Both the position numbers and the translations under genes were made by a program. From NCBI RefSeq assembly GCF_003114835.2, contig NZ_AP025028.1, positions 936,001-1,000,000 of the forward strand: a DNA stretch of 64,000 bases, read 5' to 3'. This document shows, one piece after another, positions 35,228 to 45,232 of the stretch. Origin of the DNA: Leptospira kobayashii (lineage in GTDB: Bacteria; Spirochaetota; Leptospiria; Leptospirales; Leptospiraceae). The stretch's first letter is position 1. Every line of letters begins with the position of its first letter. Below the pieces are notes generated by a model. It searched no databases and was not told the DNA's origin. It was given only the letters and a program-made list of their open reading frames with translations.

Positions 35228-36244
35228 ATGAAACTGAAAGATTTGGCAAATCGTTTAGGTGGCACGGTTCATGGCAACGGGGAACTGGAAATAACAGGCA
35301 TTAAAGATCTGGAACATCACTCTCCGGTAGATCCGAATTCCATATATTACGTAGCTTCGAAAAAATATTTATTGAAACATCAGAAGTCAAAAGACGTACA
35401 AATTTCATTAACTGTCCAGTCATTAAGTGAAAACTTTCCGAATGCGGTCATTATTCCCGAAGAAGGTTCCAAGGTAAAATTCATAGAAGTGGTCGCTCTC
35501 TTTGAAAAAAAGCCGGATTATAAACAGGAAATTTCCTCTTCTTCTACCATTCATCCTTCGGCCAAGATAGGAAAAAACGTCACGATCATGGCGAATGTAT
35601 ATGTGGGAGAAAATGTGATAGTAGGGGATGGCTGCACATTATTTCCCGGTGTGGTTTTGGAACCTGGGGTGGAAATCGGTGCCGGTACAACTCTTAAATC
35701 CGGTGTTATCGTTTATTACAATTGCAAGTTGGGAAAAAATAATCTGATTCATGCAAACACTGTGATCGGTGCGGACGGTTTCGGATTTTATGATTATGCA
35801 GGAGTTCGTTATAAGGTTCCTCAAATCGGGAACGTAATCATCGGAGATGATGTAGAGATGGGAGCTTGTTGCACTGTGGATCGTGCAGCGATTGAAGCGA
35901 CTACTATCGGCAACTTTACTAAGTTTGACGATCATGTTCATGTCGGCCATAACTGCCGTGTGGGAAATTACGTTTATATTGCAGGAGCGACAGTGCTTGC
36001 CGGTTCCGTTACGATTGAGGACGGATGTTTCCTTGCAGGACAGTCCGCCGTTGCCGAACACCTAACAATGAGAAAAGGATCAATTCTGATGGGCCTTTCC
36101 GGACTTACGGAAGACTCAAAAGAAAAAACAGCGTATTTCGGAATTCCCGCAAGACCAGCTTTGGAAATGCATAGGATCCATACTTCTTTGGGAATGATTC
36201 CCGATTTGGTAAAAGAATTTTTAAAAAAGAAAAAAGAAAGTTAA
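35228..36244 (+). CDS. lpxD: UDP-3-O-acylglucosamine N-acyltransferase
   Basis: 338 residues from the ATG at 35228, with an AAGGGTGG ribosome site. The N-terminal uridine-binding domain (LKDLANRLGG) is followed by a left-handed beta-helix of hexapeptide repeats (IHPSAKIGKNVTIMANVYVG and on) and the catalytic histidine region KFDDHVHVGHNC. LpxD adds the second acyl chain in lipid A synthesis. Its presence shows a lipopolysaccharide-bearing outer membrane, consistent with Leptospira among spirochaetes. Confidence 0.95.
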   Translation: MKLKDLANRLGGTVHGNGELEITGIKDLEHHSPVDPNSIYYVASKKYLLKHQKSKDVQISLTVQSLSENFPNAVIIPEEGSKVKFIEVVALFEKKPDYKQEISSSSTIHPSAKIGKNVTIMANVYVGENVIVGDGCTLFPGVVLEPGVEIGAGTTLKSGVIVYYNCKLGKNNLIHANTVIGADGFGFYDYAGVRYKVPQIGNVIIGDDVEMGACCTVDRAAIEATTIGNFTKFDDHVHVGHNCRVGNYVYIAGATVLAGSVTIEDGCFLAGQSAVAEHLTMRKGSILMGLSGLTEDSKEKTAYFGIPARPALEMHRIHTSLGMIPDLVKEFLKKKKES

Positions 36245-36254
36245 TCCAAGTCTC

Positions 36255-36291
36255 GGATCGGAAGAAAGTTATTTTTTACTTTCTTCGATCC
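36255..36291. terminator. Bidirectional terminator overlapping the ArsC-like stop
   Basis: GGATC (36255-36259) and GAAGAAAGT (36261-36269) pair exactly with ACTTTCTTC (36278-36286) and GATCC (36287-36291), a 14-bp stem with one bulged G. The loop is a run of T. It lies between the convergent lpxD and ArsC-like genes and its right arm is also the last codons of the ArsC-like gene. Confidence 0.7.
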
Positions 36292-36616
36292 AGGCTTTCC
36301 AAACGTCGGGAACATATCCTACTACGGCTCTTTTCCCGTCCCGTACGATCGGTGTTTTGAATAGTAACGGGTTTTCCAAAAGGGCTTCTTCTTTATCGTA
36401 CTTCATGTACTTTAAATTTTTGTCTTCGTAAACTTTTGATTCCGTATCAATCAAATCATCCAGTTTGACCGAGCCAAGGATGGAACGTAATTCTCCCTTG
36501 CTCATTTCTTTTTCCTGAAGATTGATAAATTGAAAAGGTATGCGTCTTTCTTGGAAGAAGAGCTGTGCTTTTTTTGAATCTTTGCACTTCTTTGTGCCAA
36601 AGATCTGTAGGTTCAT
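36269..36616 (-). CDS. ArsC/Spx-family thioredoxin-fold protein
   Basis: 115 residues, the family's usual length. It starts with a thioredoxin fold carrying GTKKCKDSKKAQLFF, where Cys11 is the only cysteine of the active loop (arsenate reductases have Cys in C-x5-R type loops; Spx has CXXC). LLFKTPIVRDG matches the conserved cis-proline region. Reductase or regulator function cannot be decided. It overlaps the small gene upstream by ATGA. Confidence 0.83.
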   Translation of the reverse strand: MNLQIFGTKKCKDSKKAQLFFQERRIPFQFINLQEKEMSKGELRSILGSVKLDDLIDTESKVYEDKNLKYMKYDKEEALLENPLLFKTPIVRDGKRAVVGYVPDVWKAWIEESKK

Positions 36617-36852
36617 CCGAAAATTGACTTTTTGAATTCCTCTAACAGAGGTTCGGAGCCGGAAAGCATAAGCTCAATCTGGTCTTTGTCCAAATCATAC
36701 ATCACATGAGCTTGCAAGTATTGTGTAAATTCGTCGCCCGTTAATTTTTTAGCATCAAAACTTTCTTTTAGAAAATTGTACCATGCAGCAAGAATCACTT
36801 TTTGATGGGCGAGTTCTTTGATCCCGATTGTGATGATTTTTGGGGCTTTCAT
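36613..36852 (-). CDS. Small protein of unknown function
   Basis: 79 residues, helical and charged, no signal peptide (MKAPKIITIGIKELAHQK). I do not recognise it. Its stop overlaps the start of the ArsC/Spx-like gene by ATGA, which supports that it is a real translated gene. It probably works with or is regulated together with that protein. Confidence 0.65.
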   Translation of the reverse strand: MKAPKIITIGIKELAHQKVILAAWYNFLKESFDAKKLTGDEFTQYLQAHVMYDLDKDQIELMLSGSEPLLEEFKKSIFG

Positions 36853-36892
36853 TCGATTCTTACTCCTGAATCATAGTTAAACCAGTTCAATG

Positions 36893-37708
36893 TCAATCCA
36901 AAAACCTATGCATGACTGAAAAATACAGATTCCAAGAACCGCTGTTCATATCTAATCTGCGCAAGGATTGATTGGTTCCTACACTGACATCCAAAACGCG
37001 AGTATCATCAAAGACTCCTACTTTTCCATCTTGTTGGATGTAAAAACTCGATTCTTCTCCGTTATAAGGTCCTGAAAACTTTGCAATGGAAACCAGATGG
37101 TATCCTAATCCGATTTGTAGAAAGTTACTATCACCTAATCTGCGATTGACGGCGGTTTCCAATCGGAATGCCAGACCGCTTCCCCGTAGATTTCCCTTTT
37201 GCATGGAAAGAGTATTTACAGAATCCGCCCCCACATTGTATCCGTTGATTTGCCAGTCGGCGGAAGCGAACCCGAATCCTCCCCCGTTTTCCCACTCCCA
37301 GTTCCGCGAAATTTCCGTTACATAATGATAAGTAGCAAGTATATGATAGGAAAATATCTCCGATTTCAAAGAAGTATAGTAGTAATCACTTGTGCTTTCG
37401 GTTAAATACAGATTGGACAAATCCTGTCTTCCGATGATGGCGCCCACTTTGTTTCTGGGGTCCAGAAAAAACCGAATGAAGGCTTCATAAGTATTTGTTT
37501 GTTTTCCACCGTTCAGATTCAGGTCTGAAAAAATCAAAGGGTTGAAGGTAGAAGAAAAACTATTCAAATTCCCGTCGAATCTTCCCGGAACTCTCCGGCC
37601 CACCCCGGTCCTAAGCCCGACTTCCCAAGCTCCTGTCTCTGCCAGGAGGGAAATGGTAAAACATAAGTGGAAAAGGAAGAGAGAAACGAACCCAATACAT
37701 CTTGACAT
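36893..37708 (-). CDS. Outer-membrane beta-barrel protein
   Basis: 271 residues from the ATG at 37708 (an ATG at 37738 is also possible). Signal peptide (CIGFVSLFLFHLCFTISLLAE) then a Gly/aromatic-rich barrel pattern: WEVGLRTGVGRRVPGRF, YEAFIRFFLDP, LQIGLGYHLVSIAKF, and a final strand ending in FLD. No family was recognised. It is divergent from the transporter-decarboxylase fusion gene, whose start is 35 bases away. Confidence 0.72.
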   Translation of the reverse strand: MSRCIGFVSLFLFHLCFTISLLAETGAWEVGLRTGVGRRVPGRFDGNLNSFSSTFNPLIFSDLNLNGGKQTNTYEAFIRFFLDPRNKVGAIIGRQDLSNLYLTESTSDYYYTSLKSEIFSYHILATYHYVTEISRNWEWENGGGFGFASADWQINGYNVGADSVNTLSMQKGNLRGSGLAFRLETAVNRRLGDSNFLQIGLGYHLVSIAKFSGPYNGEESSFYIQQDGKVGVFDDTRVLDVSVGTNQSLRRLDMNSGSWNLYFSVMHRFLD

Positions 37709-37743
37709 AACAATTTCATCCAATTTCGTAAGGTTCATCTCGT

Positions 37744-39993
37744 ATGGAAACATTCTTTCAAGGCGATTCGAATTTCACCCTCATCCTTGGCTCAGATATT
37801 CTCAGCCCGTATTTTTACCTGATGTTGCTTGCAGGTCTTTATTTGACTCTGCGTTTGGGTTTTCCGCAAATTCGGTATCTATTTCTTTCTTTGAAAATTC
37901 TCACAGGGAATATGGACTTCAAAAGTTCCAAAGGACAATTGGTTCATTCCCAGGCATTTTTTGCAGGGATCGGATCTTCCCTTCTGACCGGGTCCGTTTT
38001 GGGAACCGGGCTTGCAATTGCTTATGGTGGAATCGGTGTTATATTCTGGATTTGGGTGGTATCTTTGTTTGTAATGCCTCTTCGACTTGTGTCTTCCACA
38101 CTTGCCATCAAATTCAGAAATCAATTACCTAGCGGGCGTTATCTTTCGGGACCAATGTATTTCATTGAAAAATCATTGCGTGCCAAGTGGCTTGCGGTTG
38201 CATTTTCTTTGGGAAGTATATTTACGGTTCTCAGCTTCGGGGGAATATTCCCTTTCTTAAGTTTGACCTATATCGCGAAGGAAGGATTGAATTTTCGGGG
38301 GATGTCCGGGCCGATTGCCATTGCCGTAATTTTATTATTTATTGTGGTTGGTGGGATTCGTAGGGTAGGAAGAACCGCATCCATTCTAGCGCCACTCGGA
38401 ATCATTTTATTTATCATCGCTTATTTCAGTTTGTTCGGAGAAGGTCTTGTTGCTTTTTTTCCTTATTTGAAAGACGTAGTTTCCCAGGCTTTCTCCATGA
38501 AAGCGCTGGAAGGCGGTGGGGTTTTCGGAGTCTTGCGTGCTATCTCCGTTTCTCTTGGAGTGTTCTTTCTTTCTACGGAAACTGCAGTGGGAAAATCTTC
38601 CGGGGTAGCGGGTGTGGTTCGTACGGATTATGCCGCAAAGCAAGGGTTAGTGAGTATGCTTGCTACCTTCTTTGAAGGTTTCATCATGGCCACTCTGATC
38701 GGATTCGTTTTGTATTCGTTCGGCGCTGTCACTGCCGAGTCTATATTCAGTTTCCCGGCAAGAATTTTAGAAAGCAGGGAATCGGTTCCTGCACTTGTGC
38801 TCTTCACATCTTTTATGTGTTTCGGGATTCTCAGTCTTGCCGGTTGGTTTTATACGGGAGAACAAAACGCATTTTATATCTTCGGGGAAAAGTTCGCCAA
38901 TTTTTTCAGAATCCTTTTCATCAGTGTGATCGTACTATCCGCATTTGTGTATAATATTTACGGTAGCAATGTATTCCTTTTTGCAATGAAGATCGGTTAT
39001 ACTGTGGCTGTGATCGCTTCCATTCCTCTTCTTGTATCTTTGATTTTGCTTGGGAAATCGGCAAATTTCGAACTTAAAAAATATATTTCCGAATCCGGAG
39101 CAAGGTATGAGATTTTTAAAGACATCTATTTGCTATTTTTAACTCTACTTCCCAAAAACCTGATTTCCAAGATTTTCGGATATTTTTCCACTTTGAAACT
39201 TCCCCGTTTTATGATGATTCCTTTACTGAAAGCATTTGCAAAAGCGTATAAGATCAATTTGAACGAAGCGGAACTGGAAATACAGGAATACGCATCTCTC
39301 AATCAGTTTTTTACGCGTGCACTTCGTGCGGAAGCACGTATCATTGATTCGGCTTCCAATGCGGCGGTATCTCCTACGGATTCCAAGATCACCAGTTTCG
39401 GAAATATCAATCAATCCACGATCATTCAGGCAAAAGGAATCGATTATTCCGTGAAGGAGCTCCTCGGTTCCGAAAAATATTATTCCGCTTTCACGAACGG
39501 AAAATACATCACTTTCTATTTGTCTCCTCAGGATTATCATCGCATCCACTCTCCGTTTGGCGGTCAGATTTTGGGTTATTATTATGAGCCTGGTAAATTA
39601 TTTCCTGTGAACGATTTGGCGGTTTTGAATATCAGAGGGCTTTTCCCGAAAAACGAAAGATTGATCACTTTTTTGCAAACAGAATACGGCAAAGTCGCGG
39701 TAATTAAAGTAGGAGCATCTAACGTTGGTAAGATTAGGGTGACTTATGACGACAAGATTGTCACCAATAATTGGATTCGGTTTTCCAAAGAACATATTTA
39801 TAAAGATGTTTCCATCATGATCGACAAAGGTTCCGAGATGGGAAGATTTGAAATGGGTTCTACTGTCATACTTGTATTTGAAAATGATACGATCGAACTT
39901 TCGCCTAATGTAAGATTAGGGGAAAAGATTCAGTACGGAACCGTCATCGGCCAATTCAAAAAAAAGATCGTTCAGTTACCGGTTAAGGCATAG
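37744..39993 (+). CDS. psd: Alanine-symporter-like / phosphatidylserine decarboxylase fusion
   Basis: 749 residues. Residues about 20-470 are a multi-helix transporter resembling the sodium:alanine symporter (AGCS) family: [50 protein letters not shown]. From about 490 on it is phosphatidylserine decarboxylase: [24 protein letters not shown], the conserved [15 protein letters not shown] and the self-cleavage triad as MGST (Ser706), which becomes the pyruvoyl group. It makes phosphatidylethanolamine. PSD usually is a separate protein of about 280 residues; no stop or start separates the two parts here. Confidence 0.88.
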   Translation: METFFQGDSNFTLILGSDILSPYFYLMLLAGLYLTLRLGFPQIRYLFLSLKILTGNMDFKSSKGQLVHSQAFFAGIGSSLLTGSVLGTGLAIAYGGIGVIFWIWVVSLFVMPLRLVSSTLAIKFRNQLPSGRYLSGPMYFIEKSLRAKWLAVAFSLGSIFTVLSFGGIFPFLSLTYIAKEGLNFRGMSGPIAIAVILLFIVVGGIRRVGRTASILAPLGIILFIIAYFSLFGEGLVAFFPYLKDVVSQAFSMKALEGGGVFGVLRAISVSLGVFFLSTETAVGKSSGVAGVVRTDYAAKQGLVSMLATFFEGFIMATLIGFVLYSFGAVTAESIFSFPARILESRESVPALVLFTSFMCFGILSLAGWFYTGEQNAFYIFGEKFANFFRILFISVIVLSAFVYNIYGSNVFLFAMKIGYTVAVIASIPLLVSLILLGKSANFELKKYISESGARYEIFKDIYLLFLTLLPKNLISKIFGYFSTLKLPRFMMIPLLKAFAKAYKINLNEAELEIQEYASLNQFFTRALRAEARIIDSASNAAVSPTDSKITSFGNINQSTIIQAKGIDYSVKELLGSEKYYSAFTNGKYITFYLSPQDYHRIHSPFGGQILGYYYEPGKLFPVNDLAVLNIRGLFPKNERLITFLQTEYGKVAVIKVGASNVGKIRVTYDDKIVTNNWIRFSKEHIYKDVSIMIDKGSEMGRFEMGSTVILVFENDTIELSPNVRLGEKIQYGTVIGQFKKKIVQLPVKA

Positions 39994-39996
39994 GTT

Positions 39997-40317
39997 ATGA
40001 GCTCTCAACTAGCCACATTCCCCAAAGAAATTCATTTCGATGATGAGAGTCTTTTCATCCAATGGAAAGACGGTTTTGAATCGAAATTTTCCCTTTTGGA
40101 TTTGCGTAAAAAATGTCCCTGTGCTACTTGTAGAGGTGGGCATGGGGGGAAAATTGGTGCGGCTACCAAACAGATCCAGTCCATCAAACTTCTTTCTTGG
40201 ACAAAAGTAGGGAGATATGCGATTTCCATAGTCTGGAGCGATTATCACAACACTGGAATTTACTCTTACGACCACCTTCGGGCATATTCCGAGGGCAAAG
40301 AGGAAGCTTTCGACTAA
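39997..40317 (+). CDS. DUF971 domain protein
   Basis: 106 residues, the standard length. FPKEIHFDDESLFIQWKDG and the KKCPCATCRGG motif with paired cysteines identify DUF971, also found at the N-terminus of gamma-butyrobetaine hydroxylase, where it binds zinc. Stand-alone copies are linked to iron-sulfur genes in other bacteria. It follows the decarboxylase fusion by three bases. Confidence 0.9.
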   Translation: MSSQLATFPKEIHFDDESLFIQWKDGFESKFSLLDLRKKCPCATCRGGHGGKIGAATKQIQSIKLLSWTKVGRYAISIVWSDYHNTGIYSYDHLRAYSEGKEEAFD

Positions 40318-40410
40318 AAACCCTTACTTTTTGTCAAACTAGAAAAAAGTAGGTGACAGAAAAAATCGTATTATGTCACATTATCCTAAGTTTTTTCGGA
40401 GAAATAGGGT

Positions 40411-41484
40411 ATGGGTGAAGGTTCGCTCTCACAAGATGAAATAGATGCGCTTTTGCAAGGTGCCGACGACACATTTGATTTGTCCTCGCTTGGCGGAGCT
40501 GCAAGTTCTGATTCAGACACCCTTTCTCCCATCGATAGAGATATCATTTCCGATGTAGTAGGTTCTGCATTTCAGGTCGCCGGAAATACTCTCGGAACCA
40601 TTTTAGCAAAAAACACCCGTTTTATGAATCCGGCAACTGAGTCCAGTTTGGCGACCGAAGTTCAAAAGGAACTCGGCACCAAAACAGTTTGCCTCTACTC
40701 CAACTTGAGCGGGAGTTTGACGGGAAGAGTGAGTCTCATCATGGCACAGGAAAATGCGGCAAAGGTCGCAGGTGTGATGATGGGCGGAATGACTCCTCCG
40801 GGTCAATTGGACAATGCGCAATTACAAACATTAAAAGATTCCATGTCTCCGATCATCGGCACGATTACCGCACAAATCGGTATGAAGCTTGGCGGAGCTA
40901 TGTCGGGAACTCCGGCTGATATCGCAGTAGTCAATGCAGCACGTGATTTGCAACTTCCCGACGATTCCAATCTTGTAAAAACCACTTTGAGTTTGAATAT
41001 CGAAGGTGTAGGTTCGTTTAAGGTATATTATGTGATCTCCCTTTCCATGGCCCATTCCATTTTGGATATCCAAAAAGGCGGAGGAGCCAAAGCAGCAGGC
41101 GGTGGTGGTGGCGGCGGTATGAACGTTGCCATGCCCGGGGCCGGAATGGGTATGTCTCAGAGTTCCGTCGGGATCAAGGGAGTCAATTTCCCTTCTCTCG
41201 CTACTGCAGGAGCAGGTCCGGGACAGACAAATCTCAATCTCCTTATGGATGTACAGATGGCTCTTACCGTTGAACTCGGAAGAACCAAAATGTATATCAA
41301 AGATATACTTGGGTTAGGTGAAGGTTCCATCATTGAGTTGGATAAACTCGCGGGTGAGCCGGTGGATCTTCTTGTAAACGGTAAACTCATCGCCAAAGGT
41401 GAGGTTGTGGTCATCGATGAAAACTTCGGTGTTCGTGTAACAGATATCGTAAGTCCTACGGATAGATTAAAAGGGGAAAAATGA
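40411..41484 (+). CDS. fliY: Flagellar motor switch protein FliY/FliN
   Basis: 357 residues. N-terminal peptide GSLSQDEIDALLQG as in FliM/FliY CheY-binding segments, a middle CheC-like domain (about 40-215), a glycine-rich linker (GGGGGGGMNVAMPGAGMGM), and a C-terminal SpoA/FliN domain (MALTVELGRTKMYIKDIL onward). It forms the rotor switch C-ring. It is the first gene of the flagellar run and overlaps fliO by ATGA. Confidence 0.93.
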   Translation: MGEGSLSQDEIDALLQGADDTFDLSSLGGAASSDSDTLSPIDRDIISDVVGSAFQVAGNTLGTILAKNTRFMNPATESSLATEVQKELGTKTVCLYSNLSGSLTGRVSLIMAQENAAKVAGVMMGGMTPPGQLDNAQLQTLKDSMSPIIGTITAQIGMKLGGAMSGTPADIAVVNAARDLQLPDDSNLVKTTLSLNIEGVGSFKVYYVISLSMAHSILDIQKGGGAKAAGGGGGGGMNVAMPGAGMGMSQSSVGIKGVNFPSLATAGAGPGQTNLNLLMDVQMALTVELGRTKMYIKDILGLGEGSIIELDKLAGEPVDLLVNGKLIAKGEVVVIDENFGVRVTDIVSPTDRLKGEK

Positions 41485-42239
41485 TCCCAAATTTCAGGAA
41501 ACTAAAGAGAAGCGGGGTACTTATGTACTTTTTTATTCTGTTATCTTTCTTTGTTTCCGCATCCTTATTTTCACAGTCAAATCCGGATCAGAAGGAATTG
41601 GATCAGGTTTTGCGTAACGAATTGGGAGTTTCCGAAGGCAAAACCAAGCCGGAACCGCAAAACCAAAGTCAGTCGAGTCCTTCCAAGGAAGAATCCAAAG
41701 AAGCTGAACCCAATCTGATTCAGGAAAGATATAATGATCAGTCGGACGATTCTCCTTCCGCCACATGGATTTTGGTAAAGATATTATTCGTATTATTCAT
41801 ACTTGTAGGTGCCGGTTATTATTTGGTGATCAAGATGCAGGCGACTAAGTCTGCAAAATACCCTGTGAAAGGGTTTATGAAAGTTCTATCCAGCCTTTCC
41901 CTTTCACCGAACCAATCCTTGCAGATTGTGGAAGTGGGAAATCGTTTGCTCGTGGTCGGTGTTGCCGACGGATCGGTAAGTCTTATCAGTGAGATCAATA
42001 CCCAAGAGGAAAAATCACAAATCTTGAAATTAAAAGAGGAAGCGGATCCTTATGTTCCGAACTTCCTTGAAACAATGTTAGAAAGTCTGCAATCCAAGGC
42101 GCTTTCTAAAAAAATACGTATCAATAAAAACTCGTTTGAATCCAACTCGGATGCTCATTTGGAAATCCAAACAAAAGCTCGGGAAAGTCTGGATCGTTTG
42201 CGCAAACACAGAGAGATGTTGGAAGGAGGACAGCCATGA
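41481..42239 (+). CDS. fliO: Flagellar biosynthesis protein FliO
   Basis: 252 residues. A signal-like start, a charged Ser/Gln/Lys-rich extracytoplasmic segment, one membrane helix ([20 protein letters not shown]) and a cytoplasmic domain with [19 protein letters not shown], the FliO pattern. It is longer than enterobacterial FliO. It assists FliP assembly. The stop overlaps fliP by ATGA. A second ATG 42 bases in is possible as start. Confidence 0.87.
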   Translation: MIPNFRKLKRSGVLMYFFILLSFFVSASLFSQSNPDQKELDQVLRNELGVSEGKTKPEPQNQSQSSPSKEESKEAEPNLIQERYNDQSDDSPSATWILVKILFVLFILVGAGYYLVIKMQATKSAKYPVKGFMKVLSSLSLSPNQSLQIVEVGNRLLVVGVADGSVSLISEINTQEEKSQILKLKEEADPYVPNFLETMLESLQSKALSKKIRINKNSFESNSDAHLEIQTKARESLDRLRKHREMLEGGQP

Positions 42240-43057
42240 AAAAGATTTTGGCAAATCCTTCCGCTCGCAGGAAAATTCTTTTCTCTATCGGCTTACTCGT
42301 GTTTATCGGATTTTTTTTGGCGAGTCCGATCGCTCTGTCCGCCCAAGACAACGGCTCGAAGGGTTTGAAAATTCCCATTCCGAATTTATCTTTTAATGTA
42401 AACGAAGCGAAATCGCCCAAAGAAACCAGCCTTTCCCTGATGATTCTGTTTCTTGTGACGATCCTTTCCCTCGCTCCTGCGATTGTTATGAGTCTCACAT
42501 CATTTACGAAAATCGTAATCGTGTTCGACTTTGTTCGGAGGGCGTTGTCTCTGCAAAACCTGCCGCCAAACCAGGTAATGATGGGCCTTGCGTTATTTGT
42601 GACATTCTTTATTATGGCACCTACAATCGGTAAGGTGAATGATCAGGCTTTGCAACCCTTTCTGAACGGCAAAATCGACCAAACCCAGTTTATGGAAGGT
42701 TCGATGAAACATTTACGCGAATTTATGATTCGTCAGTTGGGAAAAGACGGAACCAAAGATGTGGCGCTTTTTCTCAGGATAGGCAAGGTCCAAAATGTCA
42801 AATCTTTCGAGGATGTTCCTTCCTATGTTTTGGTTCCCGCATTTATGCTTTCTGAAATCAAAAAAGCATTTATTATAGGGATTTATATCTTCATTCCTTT
42901 TATCGTCATCGATCTTATCGTTGCTTCCGCCTTACTCGCCATGGGTTTTATGATGTTGCCTCCTGTGATGATTTCACTTCCTCTCAAGTTGATTTTATTC
43001 ATCTTGATCGACGGTTGGAACCTGCTCGTACTTGAGCTTGTGAAGAGTTATAAATGA
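42236..43057 (+). CDS. fliP: Flagellar export protein FliP
   Basis: 273 residues with a GGAGGA ribosome site. Cleavable signal peptide, then the FliP domain: [37 protein letters not shown], and the conserved end [19 protein letters not shown]. It forms the core of the flagellar type III export gate with FliQ and FliR. It overlaps fliQ by ATGA. Confidence 0.97.
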   Translation: MKKILANPSARRKILFSIGLLVFIGFFLASPIALSAQDNGSKGLKIPIPNLSFNVNEAKSPKETSLSLMILFLVTILSLAPAIVMSLTSFTKIVIVFDFVRRALSLQNLPPNQVMMGLALFVTFFIMAPTIGKVNDQALQPFLNGKIDQTQFMEGSMKHLREFMIRQLGKDGTKDVALFLRIGKVQNVKSFEDVPSYVLVPAFMLSEIKKAFIIGIYIFIPFIVIDLIVASALLAMGFMMLPPVMISLPLKLILFILIDGWNLLVLELVKSYK

Positions 43058-43317
43058 CGGAGCTGGACGTGGTCAATCTGATACGGGAGGCTTTTATCGT
43101 GACTTTGAAAATATCAAGTCCCATCCTGATCACTGCTCTCGTTGTGGGCCTTGTTGTGGGTATCATTCAAACGACTACTTCCATCCAAGAACCTACGATT
43201 GCATTTGTTCCCAAGCTGGTTGCGATCTTTGCGGTGATCATTGTTTTCTCCGCATGGATGGTTCGGGTGATGATGGATTATACCCGTGAGATATTTTTTA
43301 TGATCGAAAAGATATGA
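43054..43317 (+). CDS. fliQ: Flagellar export protein FliQ
   Basis: 87 residues, two membrane helices, with [20 protein letters not shown] characteristic of FliQ. It is an export-gate component. It overlaps fliP and is followed by fliR after one base. Confidence 0.97.
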   Translation: MTELDVVNLIREAFIVTLKISSPILITALVVGLVVGIIQTTTSIQEPTIAFVPKLVAIFAVIIVFSAWMVRVMMDYTREIFFMIEKI

Positions 43318-43318
43318 T

Positions 43319-44101
43319 ATGGAACCATTTTTACTTCATTTCCAATCCTTCCTTTTCGTATTAGCCCGGTTATTCGGTCTATTCCTGGTTGCACCTTTCT
43401 TTTCATCCGATTCCATTCAGTTTTCTTTCAAGATGATTTTTGCATTTCTTGTGGCATTGATTGTATATCCGGTCGTGGCAAACTCCATGCCGCCTGTGCC
43501 CGGTCATATGATCAATTTCGGTCTTTTGGTATTTTCCGAATTACTGATAGGAGTGATCATCGGCTTTATCGTATCGATCGTATTTGCTTCCTTTCAGATG
43601 GCGGGAGAATTTTTCAACAATCAGATAGGATTCGGTTATACTGAAATTTTGGATCCGATCACCCAAAATTCCCTTCCTGCCATAGGAACGATCAAAAACC
43701 TGATGGCAACAGCCATCTTTCTTGTGATAGGGGCCCATCGTTTTTTAATCGAAACGCTTGCCGTTTCTTTTTTAAAGATTCGTTTGATTTCTTTTACCGG
43801 AAAAGTCAATGCGGGATTACTTCGTTTATTGGAAGAATCCATCGGTGCCATGTTTACCGTCGCCTTCAAGATCGCACTTCCCGTGATGGGGATTTTGTTT
43901 TTGGTCAGTCTTGTGGAAGGACTGATGGGAAAAGCAGCTCAACAAATGAATGTTATGTCTATGTCCTTTCCTTTGAAAGTATTCATCGGAACTTTGACAT
44001 TGATAGCGACTTTAACATTTATCAGTTCCCAGATGACGCAAGGGATTCAGATTTCTTTGGATAAGGCGAGTTTGATGATCAGGGAGTGGCCGAACGAATG
44101 A
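43319..44101 (+). CDS. fliR: Flagellar export protein FliR
   Basis: 260 residues with six or so membrane helices; LARLFGLFLVAPFFSSDSI and GEFFNNQIGFGYTEILDP are typical of FliR. It completes the FliP5-Q4-R1 export gate. Its stop overlaps the flhB start by ATGA. Confidence 0.96.
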   Translation: MEPFLLHFQSFLFVLARLFGLFLVAPFFSSDSIQFSFKMIFAFLVALIVYPVVANSMPPVPGHMINFGLLVFSELLIGVIIGFIVSIVFASFQMAGEFFNNQIGFGYTEILDPITQNSLPAIGTIKNLMATAIFLVIGAHRFLIETLAVSFLKIRLISFTGKVNAGLLRLLEESIGAMFTVAFKIALPVMGILFLVSLVEGLMGKAAQQMNVMSMSFPLKVFIGTLTLIATLTFISSQMTQGIQISLDKASLMIREWPNE

Positions 44102-45222
44102 TTCCTGAAGAAATTTTAAAACATCCTTATTATTTAATCGATCTTCAGTTGTTTGCAGCAGCAGACGAAGGAAGAACCGAGCCTCCCAGTGAGAGAAGAA
44201 GAAGGGAAGAGAAAGAGAAGGGAAATGTTCCCAAGTCGAACGAAGTCTCTTCCACTTTAGTTTTGTTAGGTGGAACTGCCACTATTTTTATGTTGGGAGA
44301 TAAATTCGTTCAGAATACTGCGGTATTCATCAAAAAATATCTATCCATGGGAGTCGGAGTAGAACGTTTCGGCGCTGAGGAATTTCGTGTGATCATGGCT
44401 TCCGTGACCCGCGACTTTTTCTCGGTCCTTTGGCCTATTTTTGCGATTACCGTTGTGTTTGCGATCGCGGGAAATGTTGTGCAAGTCGGGTTTATGTTCA
44501 CTCCGAGAGCATTGTCCTTCCGGTTTGATCGCATTACACCTAACTTTAAAAAAGTTTTACCGAACAGACAAACCATATTCAATCTACTTAAGTCTTTGGC
44601 GAAAGTGATTCTGATCGGTGTGGTCAGTTTTATTTTGATATCGGGAGATTTTTTAAAAGTTCTACTTACAGGAAATATGGGAGTGATGGAATCCATCTCT
44701 CTTATTTCCTATTCCGGATTTAAGATCATGATGACCGTGGGTGTCATTTTACTTGCGATCGCGGTTGCCGATTTTTTCTTTCAGAAATCCGAGTTTGAAG
44801 ATTCTTTAAAACAAACTCCTTCCGAAGCCAAACGTGAGATGCGGGATGATTCGGGTGATCCTATCTTGAAAAACAGAAGGATGCAACTTGCACGCGATAT
44901 GATGCAAGGCAATATGCTGAAAGAAGTGCCCAAGGCGGATGTAGTCATCACAAATCCCACCCATTATTCCGTCGCGTTATTGTATGAATTAGGAAGAGAT
45001 CAGGCGCCTCGTGTGATTGCAAAAGGTGAGAATCAACTTGCTTTGCAGATCCGTCGCATAGCAAAAGAAAACGATGTCCCCATCATCGAAAGCCCGGCGC
45101 AGGCTAGGTTGTTGTACGCGCAAGTGGAAGTAGGTCAGGAAATTCCGAATGAGTTTTTTCAAGCGGTCAGCTCGATTTTGATGACTCTTGAAAAGTTTAA
45201 GAGAAAAGTAGGCATGGTATAA
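44098..45222 (+). CDS. flhB: Flagellar export switch protein FlhB
   Basis: 374 residues from the ATG at 44098 (ATGA overlap with fliR; an in-frame GTG at 44086 is less likely). Four membrane helices, then a cytoplasmic domain with the self-cleavage motif NPTH ([15 protein letters not shown]) and [15 protein letters not shown]. Cleavage switches export from hook to filament substrates. Confidence 0.96.
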   Translation: MIPEEILKHPYYLIDLQLFAAADEGRTEPPSERRRREEKEKGNVPKSNEVSSTLVLLGGTATIFMLGDKFVQNTAVFIKKYLSMGVGVERFGAEEFRVIMASVTRDFFSVLWPIFAITVVFAIAGNVVQVGFMFTPRALSFRFDRITPNFKKVLPNRQTIFNLLKSLAKVILIGVVSFILISGDFLKVLLTGNMGVMESISLISYSGFKIMMTVGVILLAIAVADFFFQKSEFEDSLKQTPSEAKREMRDDSGDPILKNRRMQLARDMMQGNMLKEVPKADVVITNPTHYSVALLYELGRDQAPRVIAKGENQLALQIRRIAKENDVPIIESPAQARLLYAQVEVGQEIPNEFFQAVSSILMTLEKFKRKVGMV

Positions 45223-45232
45223 GCAGGCGAAT

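Noticed and set aside
40009..40275. Long minus-strand open frame inside the DUF971 gene
   Set aside because: It is antisense to a well-supported conserved gene and its product has no recognisable features.
40322..40353. Inverted repeat before fliY as a terminator
   Set aside because: The stem has a bulge and the T-run is on the strand with no gene; it may be a leader structure but evidence is thin.
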